The position numbers and the translations under genes are program-made. A stretch of 64,000 bases of DNA. Origin: Hyphomicrobiales bacterium. GTDB lineage: Bacteria > Pseudomonadota > Alphaproteobacteria > Rhizobiales > Rhizobiaceae. The DNA is taken from the NCBI GenBank assembly GCA_900466875.1, contig UBNQ01000021.1:124001-188000 (forward strand). The letters are read 5' to 3'. The notes below the pieces were generated by a model. The model searched no databases. It was not told where the DNA came from and saw nothing but the letters and a program-made list of their open reading frames with translations. Of the stretch, positions 34,145 to 42,019 are shown piece after piece (positions within the stretch are counted from its first letter, which is position 1; every line of letters starts with the position of its first letter).

Positions 34145-36193
34145 ATGCCCGGTTTGCTATCGCTCCGACGAGATGCATTGAGACAGCCCGAGACGAACGT
34201 GACGAACCTGCCCGATTTAGACCAGATACGCCGCCTTGAGCTGCTTGAAGCCTACGACATTCTGAACACCCCGCCCGAACCGGAATTCGACGACATCGTG
34301 CTCGTCGCCGCCGAAGTCTGCGGCACGCCTGTGTCTCTCGTCAGCCTGGTCGAGGCCGACCGGCAGTGGTTCAAGGCAAGCGTCGGCTTCGAGCCCTGCG
34401 AAACGCCGATCGAGCAATCCGTCTGTGCCCATTCGCTGACAAGCCCTGACCTTCTGATCATCCCCGACCTGACGCTCGATCCGAGAACCGCGCAGAACAC
34501 GCTGGTCACCGAGCCGCCGCATATCCGCTTTTATGCCGGCGCTCCCCTGGTCGGCCCGGATGGCGTCGCGATCGGCACGCTCTGCGTCATCGACACCACA
34601 CCCCGCCCGGAAGGCCTTACGCCGTCGCAGCAGAAGGTTCTCACCGCCCTGTCGCGGCAGGTGATCGCGCTTCTCGAGCACCGGCGCACCTCGCATCGCA
34701 AGGACGAGTTGTTCCGCCGCCAGAAGGGCATGTCGGCCAATTTCAGGGCGACCGTCAACAAGACCATCGCTGCCCAGGAAGCCGGGCGCATCGGCACGTT
34801 CGAAATCGATATCACGACGAATGTCATTGCCGTGTCGGCGGAATTCTGCCGTATCTTCGATGTGCCGGCGGTGCCGACCTACGACGCGAAAATCTTTCAG
34901 GACATGGTCGTTCCGTCGGACAGGGGCATCCACTCGAACGACAGCAACCGCGCCGACGGTTCCGCGCCGATGAATGTCGAATACCGGATTAGAACCGCAA
35001 CCCACGGCGTGCGGTGGATCAGCCGGCACGCCGTTCTGGAGCATGACGAAAACGGCCGGCCGGTAAAAATGATCGGTACCGTGCAGGACATCACCGAAGC
35101 AAAACGGACGGTATTGCGCACCCAGGCCCTGCTCGACCTGGGTGACAGGTTGCGCGATCTCGAGGACATTGCCGACATGGCGCTCGTCGCATCGGACCTG
35201 ATGGGCAAGGCGTTCGATGCCACCCGCGCCGGTTTCGGCCTTGTCGATCAGGCCGCGGAAACCCTGACGATCCAGTCGGAATGGCATTCGGTCGACGCCG
35301 ATGCCCTTGCGCTCAAGCACCATTTCCGCAGCTATGGCTCCTATATCGAGGATCTGAAGCGTGGCGAGCCGGTCGTGCTTTCCGACGTTAAGACCGATCC
35401 CCGAACTGCCGACACCGCGGATGCGCTTCTGGCGCTCGATATCCGCTCCTTCGTCAACCTGCCGGTTCTCGACCACGGCCGGTTCAATCTTCTTGTCTAT
35501 GTCCATCACGATCACGTCTATGACTGGACCGACGAGGAAGTGTCCTTCATCCGAAGTTTTGGCGACCGTGTTCAGATGGCCATGGCGAAACTGCAGGCCG
35601 AGACCGAGCAGGCGACGCTGAACCGCGAGATCGGCCACCGGCTGAAAAACACCTTTGCCATGATTCAGGCAATCGCCACCCAGACCCTCAGGCCGGTCAC
35701 CGAGCGCAACCATGTGCAGAACTTTGAAAAGCGCCTTTTCGCGCTTAGCAAGGCGCATGACATCCTCATTCATGACCACGGCGGCGCATCGATCCGCACC
35801 ATCGTTGAAAGCCTGGACGAGACGCTGGCAATGCCGGGCCGCATCGATCTGGATGGCCCCGATGTCGTGCTCGGGCCCCGCGGCGCACTGTCCATGGGGC
35901 TGGTGATGCACGAGCTTGGCACCAACGCGATGAAATACGGCGCGCTTTCGCAGCCGCAGGGTATTATCACCATCCGCTGGGTGATCGACGACGGCGGGCA
36001 GGAACCGCAATTGACCTTTTATTGGCAGGAAAGCGGCGGCCCGCTGCCCAAGCCGCCGGAACGCAAGGGTTTCGGCTCGAAACTCATTCAGATGGGATTG
36101 ATCGGAACAGGCGGCGTTGTCACGAGTTATGAAGCACCCGGCTTTTCCGTTGAAATGTCGGCGTCCCTTCAACAACTCCAGCAGGCACATTGA
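34145..36193 (+). CDS. GAF-PAS-GAF sensor histidine kinase of the HWE type
   Basis: A 682-residue soluble sensor kinase. Order: GAF domain at about residues 45-185 (DDIVLVAAEVCGTPVSLVSLV), PAS domain at about 205-325 (GRIGTFEIDITTNVIAVS, with a PAC-type VKMIGTVQDITEAK), second GAF at about 340-490, then the kinase core. The phospho-accepting histidine is H498 in NREIGHRLKNTFAMIQA; HELGTNAMKYGAL is the N-box and WQESGGP carries the tryptophan-x-glutamate that defines HWE kinases. No transmembrane segments, so it senses a cytoplasmic signal; GAF/PAS domains in this group often bind chromophores or haem, but no bilin cysteine is evident. The response-regulator gene follows four bases after its stop. 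Confidence 0.9.
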   Translation: MPGLLSLRRDALRQPETNVTNLPDLDQIRRLELLEAYDILNTPPEPEFDDIVLVAAEVCGTPVSLVSLVEADRQWFKASVGFEPCETPIEQSVCAHSLTSPDLLIIPDLTLDPRTAQNTLVTEPPHIRFYAGAPLVGPDGVAIGTLCVIDTTPRPEGLTPSQQKVLTALSRQVIALLEHRRTSHRKDELFRRQKGMSANFRATVNKTIAAQEAGRIGTFEIDITTNVIAVSAEFCRIFDVPAVPTYDAKIFQDMVVPSDRGIHSNDSNRADGSAPMNVEYRIRTATHGVRWISRHAVLEHDENGRPVKMIGTVQDITEAKRTVLRTQALLDLGDRLRDLEDIADMALVASDLMGKAFDATRAGFGLVDQAAETLTIQSEWHSVDADALALKHHFRSYGSYIEDLKRGEPVVLSDVKTDPRTADTADALLALDIRSFVNLPVLDHGRFNLLVYVHHDHVYDWTDEEVSFIRSFGDRVQMAMAKLQAETEQATLNREIGHRLKNTFAMIQAIATQTLRPVTERNHVQNFEKRLFALSKAHDILIHDHGGASIRTIVESLDETLAMPGRIDLDGPDVVLGPRGALSMGLVMHELGTNAMKYGALSQPQGIITIRWVIDDGGQEPQLTFYWQESGGPLPKPPERKGFGSKLIQMGLIGTGGVVTSYEAPGFSVEMSASLQQLQQAH

Positions 36194-36196
36194 AGA

Positions 36197-36580
36197 ATGG
36201 CACAGTCAACGCCGATCAAAAATCGGATCGTGGTTCTCGTCGTAGAGGATGAACCACTGCAGCGCATGATGGCGGTTGACCTCGTCCTCGATGCCGGCTT
36301 CGACGTCGTCGAGGCGTGGAGCGCCGACGAAGCAGTGACTATTCTCGAAAACCGGACCGACATCCGCATCGTCTTTACCGATGTCGACATGCCCGGTTCG
36401 ATGGACGGGCTCAAACTGGCAGCAGCGATCCGCGACCGCTGGCCGCCGATCGAGGTGATCGTGACCTCCGGCCACGCGCGGATGAGCGATGTCACCCTGC
36501 CCGTGGGAAGCGTCTTTTTCCCAAAACCCTACGACACCGAAAAAGTCACGGCACAACTGAACCTGATGGCTGCGACCTGA
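36197..36580 (+). CDS. Single-domain response regulator
   Basis: A 127-residue receiver domain without an output domain. The acidic pair is VVEDEP (residues 16-20), the phosphoacceptor is D62 in FTDVDMPG, the threonine/serine is in VTSGH and the lysine in FPKPYD. It starts three bases after the stop of the HWE kinase gene and is surely its partner. Single-domain regulators of this kind in alphaproteobacteria act by protein contact, for example as phosphate sinks or as modulators of the PhyR general stress pathway; which applies here is not visible. Confidence 0.92.
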   Translation: MAQSTPIKNRIVVLVVEDEPLQRMMAVDLVLDAGFDVVEAWSADEAVTILENRTDIRIVFTDVDMPGSMDGLKLAAAIRDRWPPIEVIVTSGHARMSDVTLPVGSVFFPKPYDTEKVTAQLNLMAAT

Positions 36581-36824
36581 CTTGTGTCCGGTTGCCGGCG
36601 GATACTCGGCAACAGAACCGACATACTGCGGATGAAACGACGTCATGTGCGGCAAAACTGCCCTGACTGTAGGCAACGATTTCTTCGTCACCGTGACGCT
36701 TCGCCCGCCTGAAGAATGAATGGACCCCATGATCCCGGGGGTGCGTGTCCGATACGATCCGTGGTTGAATGGCGCCATTGCAGGCCCACCCGAATCGTCA
36801 ATCGAAATCGAGCGCCCCGGCACC

Positions 36825-38672
36825 ATGACCTTTTCAGATCGAGTTTTCCGTCCTTTCGAGACGCTGATCAAGCCGCTGGACATCCCTTACAGGCCCCTTC
36901 CCTCAAAAGGCCCGTTCACACTGCTCTGGCATTTCATCCGCATGTTCGGGCCGATCCTCGTTCCGATCGCGATCTTTGCCATGCTGGTGGAGGCGATAAA
37001 CCTGTTCCTGATCTGGAGCATTGGCAGCATCGTGGACGGCGTCGCCGCCAGGGGCGCGGCAAACTTCGTCAGCGAGGACTGGCCGCTGCTTCTGATCATG
37101 GCCGTGCTGCTGTTTCCAACCATCCCGCTTTTCGCCTTCATCGCCAACACGCTCGCGTCGCAGGTCGGGGCAGTCTGTCTTCCCGCGGCGATCCAGTGGC
37201 AGGGCCACAAGGCGGTGGAGCGGCAGGACATAGCCTTCTTCCACGATCTGTTTGCCGGGCAGGTCGCCTCGCGCCTGTCGCAGGTCGCGTCCGCCGTTCA
37301 GCAGCAGCTCGGCATCGCCTTCCAGACGATACCGCCCTTCGTCATCCAGTTCATCGGCACGCTCGTTCTGCTGGGCACGCTGGGCTGGCAACTGGCGCTG
37401 ATGGCCGTCATCTGGATGATTGCGATCGCGCTGATCACTCTCAAGGCCGTACCGCATTTTGCCGAGCGTTCGAAACTGACCGCACGCCAGAAAAGTCTCG
37501 TCGTCGGCGCCATGACGGACATCTATGCGAATATCCAGATGGTCAAGCATTTTGCCGCCGAAGACAGCGAAGCCGACGCGTTGCGCAAGTTCTTTGGCGA
37601 AACCATCGACAGCCAGCAGAAGGAACGGCGCGTTTTTCTCATCACCCGCACGACCATCATTTCCGTCAACGCTCTGTTCTGGATTGCCATGCTGGCGACA
37701 GGGTTCTGGAGCATGATGAGCGGCGGCATCACCACCGGCCAGTTCATCGCGGCACTCTATCTCGGCAACCGGCTGCAGGCCAATGCAGGCTCCTTCCTCG
37801 ACATGTGTCATCAGGTTTTTCAGGCGGTCGGCACGCTGCGCGACGCGATGCCCGTCATGACCACCCCGCCGACCATTATCGACATCCCGGATGCGCCCCG
37901 GCTTGCGGTGGAGGACGGCAAGATCCGCTTCGACGAAATCGGTTTTGCCTACCACGACGACAAGCCGGTGATCGATGGACTGGACCTTTCGATCGAAGGC
38001 GGCGAGAAGGTCGGCCTTGTCGGCCTGTCCGGCGCGGGAAAGACAACCCTCATCAACCTGCTCCTGCGCTTCTACGATCTCGACAGCGGTTCCATCCGGA
38101 TCGACGGACAGGATATCAGACGGATCACCCAGTCGAGCCTGCGCGAAAATATCGGCGTCATCTCGCAGGATGTCTCGTTGCTGCACCGCTCTGTCGGCGA
38201 CAACATCCGCTACGGCCGCCCAGCAGCGACGCAGGATGAAATCGAGCAGGCCACAGCTGCCGCCCATGCGCAGGATTTCATCGCGGCATTGAAGGACAAG
38301 CAGGGACGCTCCGGCTACGACGCCTTCGTCGGCGATCGGGGCGTGAAACTGTCGGGCGGCCAGCGGCAGCGTATCGCGATTGCCCGTGTTCTCTTGAAGA
38401 ACGCCCCGATCCTTGTGCTCGACGAAGCGACCTCAGCGCTCGACAGCGAATCCGAGGCAGCCATCCAGGACAACCTGGCGCAGGTGATGCGGCACAAAAC
38501 GGTGATCGCCATCGCCCACCGGCTTTCGACGATCGCCAGCATGGACCGCATCATCGTGCTGGACAAGGGCCGGATCGTCGAGACCGGCACGCCGGACGAG
38601 CTTCTGGCCCGTGACGGACTTTATGCACGCCTGTGGAGGCGCCAGACCGGCGGTTATATCGGCACGGCCTGA
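36825..38672 (+). CDS. ABC exporter, fused permease and ATPase
   Basis: A half-size ABC exporter of about 615 residues: six transmembrane helices in the first ~330 residues followed by an ATPase domain with Walker A GLVGLSGAGKTTLINLLLRF, signature KLSGGQRQRIAIARVLL, Walker B LVLDEATSALD and H-loop AIAHRLSTI. It should work as a homodimer in lipid or peptide export; the closest general class is MsbA/ATM-like transporters. I prefer ATG 36825 (MTFSDRVFRPFE), where homologous proteins start; the frame is also open from 36720. Its stop codon and that of the convergent sigma-factor gene lie in one 12-bp palindrome (38669-38680). Substrate unknown. Confidence 0.85.
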   Translation: MTFSDRVFRPFETLIKPLDIPYRPLPSKGPFTLLWHFIRMFGPILVPIAIFAMLVEAINLFLIWSIGSIVDGVAARGAANFVSEDWPLLLIMAVLLFPTIPLFAFIANTLASQVGAVCLPAAIQWQGHKAVERQDIAFFHDLFAGQVASRLSQVASAVQQQLGIAFQTIPPFVIQFIGTLVLLGTLGWQLALMAVIWMIAIALITLKAVPHFAERSKLTARQKSLVVGAMTDIYANIQMVKHFAAEDSEADALRKFFGETIDSQQKERRVFLITRTTIISVNALFWIAMLATGFWSMMSGGITTGQFIAALYLGNRLQANAGSFLDMCHQVFQAVGTLRDAMPVMTTPPTIIDIPDAPRLAVEDGKIRFDEIGFAYHDDKPVIDGLDLSIEGGEKVGLVGLSGAGKTTLINLLLRFYDLDSGSIRIDGQDIRRITQSSLRENIGVISQDVSLLHRSVGDNIRYGRPAATQDEIEQATAAAHAQDFIAALKDKQGRSGYDAFVGDRGVKLSGGQRQRIAIARVLLKNAPILVLDEATSALDSESEAAIQDNLAQVMRHKTVIAIAHRLSTIASMDRIIVLDKGRIVETGTPDELLARDGLYARLWRRQTGGYIGTA

Positions 38673-38676
38673 GGCC

Positions 38677-39921
38677 TCAGCCCCTGCTCGCTCCGAGCCT
38701 GTCCAGCTGCAACCGGATATGGGCGCATTCCGCCGGTGAATTGGCAAGCGTGATTGCCCGGTCGAAGGCACTCCGAGCCTCGGCGTTTCGGCCCGCCTGC
38801 ATCAGCAGCCCGCCCCGCACGCCATGGTAATAGAAATAACCGTCGAGCTTGTCGGACAACGGCTCGATCAGGCAGAGAGCCGCTTCGGCACCTTTCAGTT
38901 TCGACAGGGCGACCGCCCGGTTCAGTGTCACGACGGGCGATGGGGCGAGTTTTTCCAGAAGTTCGTAAAGCAGGGTGATCTCGCCCCAGTCGGTGTCGTC
39001 GGGACGGCCGGCGCGGGCATGCAGCGCAGAGATTGCCGCCTGCACCTGATAGGGACCGGGCAGCCTGTGGCGGATCGCCTTGTCGAGCATGGCGAGCGCT
39101 TCGTCGATCAGCCGGCGATTCCAAAGGCCGCGGTCCTGGTTTTCCAAAAGCACGATCTGCCCCGCCTCGTCGAGCCGCGCCGCGGCACGTGAATGCTGCA
39201 GGAGCATCAGCGCAGTCAGCCCCATGATCTCGGGTTCCGCCGGAAAGATCCGCAGCAGCAGCCGCGAAAGCCGGATCGCTTCATCGCAGAAGGCAACGCT
39301 GTCCGGATTGGTGATGCCCGCGGAATAGCCTTCATTGAAAACGAGATAGATCATCGCCGCGACCGTCTTCAGCCGCTCGGCGCGCTCGTGCACATCCGGC
39401 GTCTCGAAGGCGACGCCCGCCTTCGCCACCCGGCCCTTGGCGCGGGTTATGCGCTGTTCCATGGCGCTGTCGGAGACGAGAAAGGCGCGGGCAATCTGTT
39501 GCACGGTCAGCCCCGAGACGATCCTCAGCGCCAGCGCAATCTGCTGCGTGTTCGGCAGGTCCGGATGGCAGCAGATGAACAGAAGCCGCAGGATGTCGTC
39601 GCGGTAATGGGCATTGTCCAGCCGGTCGGCGATATCCTCCTCGGCATCGGACAGGTCGGAAAAGGCCGCCTCTTCCGGCAGCGGCTCGTTTTTTGCCCGC
39701 TTGCGGATCTGGTCGACACCACTGTTGCGCCCGACAAAGATCAGCCACGCGGCCGGATCGCGCGGTGGCCCCTTGTCGGGCCAGGTGCGGATGGCTCGCA
39801 GGCAGGCCTCCTGAAACGCCTCTTCCGCCGTATCGAGATCGCGGAAATAGCGCAGCAGCGCACCGAGCGCCTGCGGCCGCGCCGCCGTCAGGGCGAGGTC
39901 GATATAGGCAAGATCCGTCAT
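38677..39921 (-). CDS. ECF42-type RNA polymerase sigma factor with C-terminal extension
   Basis: A 414-residue extracytoplasmic-function sigma factor. Sigma-2 region: RYFRDLDTAEEAFQEACLRAIRTWP; sigma-4 region: GLTVQQIARAFLVSDSAMEQRITRAKG. A long C-terminal part of about 230 residues follows (including LVFNEGYSAG and repeats resembling TPR helices, LLYELLEKLAPSPVVTLNRAVAL), the mark of group ECF42, which has no anti-sigma partner. The gene overlaps the upstream DGPF/YciI gene by four bases (ATGA), exactly the ECF42 gene pairing. It probably drives its own operon from the promoter at 40334-40360. Confidence 0.93.
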   Translation of the reverse strand: MTDLAYIDLALTAARPQALGALLRYFRDLDTAEEAFQEACLRAIRTWPDKGPPRDPAAWLIFVGRNSGVDQIRKRAKNEPLPEEAAFSDLSDAEEDIADRLDNAHYRDDILRLLFICCHPDLPNTQQIALALRIVSGLTVQQIARAFLVSDSAMEQRITRAKGRVAKAGVAFETPDVHERAERLKTVAAMIYLVFNEGYSAGITNPDSVAFCDEAIRLSRLLLRIFPAEPEIMGLTALMLLQHSRAAARLDEAGQIVLLENQDRGLWNRRLIDEALAMLDKAIRHRLPGPYQVQAAISALHARAGRPDDTDWGEITLLYELLEKLAPSPVVTLNRAVALSKLKGAEAALCLIEPLSDKLDGYFYYHGVRGGLLMQAGRNAEARSAFDRAITLANSPAECAHIRLQLDRLGASRG

Positions 39922-40310
39922 GACGACCCGCTCTCCGCCGCTTTGATCTCATTGTGATGGAACACGTAGAAAGGGCGGATTTCATAGGAACTGGAGCCGG
40001 GATTGACCGCCGACAATTCCTTCGAGAAGGCGACCGCCTCATCGAGACTGTCGAACTCGGCCGTATAGAACCCGAGCAGCACTTCCTTCGTCTCGGCAAA
40101 CGGCCCGTCGAGAACCAGCGCCTCGTCCTTGCCCTTCCTCACCGTCGTTGCCGCCGTGGTCGGCATCAACCGCCCGACCGGACCTAGCTTTCCGGCCTGG
40201 GCGAGCGGTTCCTGCACTTTCATCAGCCGGTCCATCACCGCGGCTTCCTCGTCCTTCGACCAGGCAAAGACCGTTTCCTCGTGGGCGTAACATAAAATGG
40301 CATAGAGCAT
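39918..40310 (-). CDS. YciI-like DGPF domain protein, ECF42 partner
   Basis: A 130-residue protein of the YCII/DGPF family, named for the conserved D-G-P-F seen here in VLDGPFAETKEVLLGFYTAEF. It begins MLYAILCYAHEETVFAWS, normal for the family. Such genes are almost always next to ECF42 sigma factors and are the main known targets of these sigmas; the protein's biochemical role is not known. GGAGGG lies four bases before the ATG at 40310. It is co-translated with the sigma gene through the ATGA overlap. Confidence 0.92.
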   Translation of the reverse strand: MLYAILCYAHEETVFAWSKDEEAAVMDRLMKVQEPLAQAGKLGPVGRLMPTTAATTVRKGKDEALVLDGPFAETKEVLLGFYTAEFDSLDEAVAFSKELSAVNPGSSSYEIRPFYVFHHNEIKAAESGSS

Positions 40311-40333
40311 GGTTCCCTCCTTCTCGGTTTGAA

Positions 40334-40360
40334 GACGAAAAGGTAACCGCCGATCCGACA
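40334..40360 (-). promoter_or_regulatory. Candidate ECF42-dependent promoter
   Basis: On the minus strand TGTCGG (40360-40355) and CGTC (40337-40334) are separated by 17 bases and lie just upstream of the DGPF gene. From memory, ECF42 promoters have TGTCGA at -35 and a CGTC/CGAC-like -10, so this is a near-perfect match placed where autoregulation would be expected. Confidence 0.55.
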
Positions 40361-40408
40361 CTGCGCATCAGAAAAACTGGGCACGGGAAAAAGCTCCTCA
40401 TCTTGAGC

Positions 40409-40552
40409 GCCCCTGCCCTCACCCTAACCCTCTCCCCGCACGCGGGCAGAGGGGACGTGCCCCGCTCATAATGCTGGAGAGAGGGAGGCGTTGCGACTTG
40501 CGTTCTTCTCCCCCTCCTTACGGGGAGAAGGTGCCGGCAGGCGGATGAGGGG
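40409..40552. repeat. RIME-like rhizobial intergenic repeat, copy 2
   Basis: A 144-base copy of the mosaic seen at 4866-5004, in the opposite orientation and ending GGCGGATGAGGGG. Its right hairpin (CTTCTCCCC / GGGGAGAAG) is intact. The left hairpin (CCCTCTCCCCG with CGGGCAGAGGGG) has substitutions, and the middle section diverges. It lies between the DGPF-sigma operon promoter and the GST gene, i.e. between divergent genes. Confidence 0.8.
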
Positions 40553-40622
40553 TAAAATGCGCTTGCGCCGCCAATCCGAATAGGAACAGACTGGCCTCCT
40601 GAAAAATCCCAGTGAGGCTTCC

Positions 40623-41330
40623 ATGACCGATCTTTCCGCCTTCCCGATCACCTCAAAATGGCCGCCGAAGGATGTGGGCGTCCTGCAGCTTTACTCCACC
40701 CCGACACCGAACGGCGTCAAGGTGTCGATCATGCTGGAGGAGACGGGGCTGGCCTATGAGCCGCATTTCATCAATATCGGCGCCGACGAGACCTGGGGCG
40801 AAGAATATCTGTCGCTCAATCCCAACGGCAAGATCCCGGCGATCCTCGATCCGAACGGCCCCGGAGGCAAACCGCTCGCCTTGTTCGAGAGCGGCGCGAT
40901 CCTGATCTATCTCGCGGAAAAGACCGGCAAGCTCCTGCCCGCCGATCCAGCCGGACGCTACGAAATCATCCAGTGGGTGATGTTTCAGATGGGCGGTCTC
41001 GGCCCGATGTTCGGCCAGCTCGGCTTCTTCCACAAGTTCGCCGGCAAGGATTTTGAAGACAAGCGCCCGCGCGACCGTTACGCCAAGGAAAGCGCCCGCC
41101 TCATCCGCGTACTGGAAACCCGGCTTCAAGGCCGCGACTGGATCATGGGCGACGAATACACCATCGCCGACATTTCCATGCTCGGCTGGGTCCGCAATCT
41201 GATCGGCTTTTATGGCGCTGGCGAACTGATCGCCTATGACGAATTGAAGGCCGTGCCGAAATGGCTGGAACGCGGCCTTTCCCGCCCGGCCGTGCAGCGC
41301 GGCCTGGAAATTCCCAAACGCCCCACCTGA
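40623..41330 (+). CDS. Glutathione S-transferase, Nu class (YfcG/YghU-like)
   Basis: A 235-residue cytosolic GST. The thioredoxin-like N-domain contains LYSTPTPNGVKVSIMLEETGLAYEPHFINI, with the T-P-N-G segment typical of YfcG/YghU enzymes, NPNGKIPAILDP (cis-proline) and FESGAILIYLAEKTGKLLP. The helical C-domain has RVLETRLQGRDWIMGDEYTIADI. Such proteins show disulfide-bond reductase or peroxidase activity. Start supported by GAGG upstream. Separate from its neighbours; a RIME-like repeat precedes it. Confidence 0.92.
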   Translation: MTDLSAFPITSKWPPKDVGVLQLYSTPTPNGVKVSIMLEETGLAYEPHFINIGADETWGEEYLSLNPNGKIPAILDPNGPGGKPLALFESGAILIYLAEKTGKLLPADPAGRYEIIQWVMFQMGGLGPMFGQLGFFHKFAGKDFEDKRPRDRYAKESARLIRVLETRLQGRDWIMGDEYTIADISMLGWVRNLIGFYGAGELIAYDELKAVPKWLERGLSRPAVQRGLEIPKRPT

Positions 41331-41391
41331 TCTCAGCCTGACTTCTTTGCAGGCTGCGCTATCTCCTCGTGACAGAATCGAGGAGATAGCG

Positions 41392-41874
41392 ATGCCACAG
41401 ATAAACCTGCCCATGGAAGGTTCCTGCCGCTGCGGAGAGGTGCGCGTGAAAATCAGCGCTGCGCCGATGATCACCATGGCCTGCCACTGCAAGGGCTGCC
41501 AGAAAATGACCGCCAGCGCCTTCTCCTGCTCGGCGGCCATGCCCACGGCCGGTTTCGAGGTGACGGCCGGCGAACCGGTGATCGGCGGCGCCCATGGTGA
41601 TGGCATCCACCATTATCACTGCCCACGCTGCAAGAGCTGGATTTTCACACGCATGGTCGGCATGGAGTGGTTCGTCAATCTGCGGGCGACCATGCTCGAC
41701 GATGCCACCTGGTTCGCGCCCTTCGTCGAGACCTATACATCGACGAAATTCTCCTGGGCGGAGACCGGCGCGCGGCACGGTTATCCGGAATTTCCGCCTC
41801 TCGACGCATTTGAGGGACTGATGAAGGAGTTTGCAGAATGGGACAGTTCAACGGTCATGAACACGAAAACGTGA
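41392..41874 (+). CDS. GFA/CENP-V family zinc-binding protein
   Basis: A 160-residue protein of the glutathione-dependent formaldehyde-activating (GFA) fold. Zinc cysteines are visible in GSCRCGEVRV, ACHCKGCQK and HYHCPRCKSWIF; the spacing is typical. True Gfa activity has been shown for few members, so I leave the reaction open. GAGGAGAT precedes the ATG at 41392; the open frame to 41347 lacks support. It follows the GST gene by 61 bases, perhaps co-transcribed, which would fit a glutathione-related role, but this is inference. Confidence 0.9.
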   Translation: MPQINLPMEGSCRCGEVRVKISAAPMITMACHCKGCQKMTASAFSCSAAMPTAGFEVTAGEPVIGGAHGDGIHHYHCPRCKSWIFTRMVGMEWFVNLRATMLDDATWFAPFVETYTSTKFSWAETGARHGYPEFPPLDAFEGLMKEFAEWDSSTVMNTKT

Positions 41875-42019
41875 CAGTGTTTATGGATATATATTAGGGC
41901 TAATATTAAGTAACTCGTCAGAAACCAAATCCTAATATTTGCCTGTGCAACCGATACACCATTTATGAGATCGTAAATTATCGCACGCGAATATCCCCCA
42001 CGATTTAATGGGGGCATCT
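41875..42019 (+). promoter_or_regulatory. Low-GC leader of the TadG-TadE operon with repeated CTAATAT sites
   Basis: A distinctly AT-rich stretch (16 G/C in the 60 bases 41881-41940). It contains an inverted repeat ATATTAG-GG-CTAATAT (41891-41906) and a further CTAATAT at 41932-41938, about four helical turns away. A G run (42010-42014) serves as Shine-Dalgarno for ATG 42020. The repeat could be an operator; the composition suits a silencing protein such as MucR. Both points are inference. Confidence 0.4.

Noticed and set aside
34217..36190. 657-residue open frame antisense to the HWE kinase
   Set aside because: Same codon-register shadow effect; no family resemblance, no start context.
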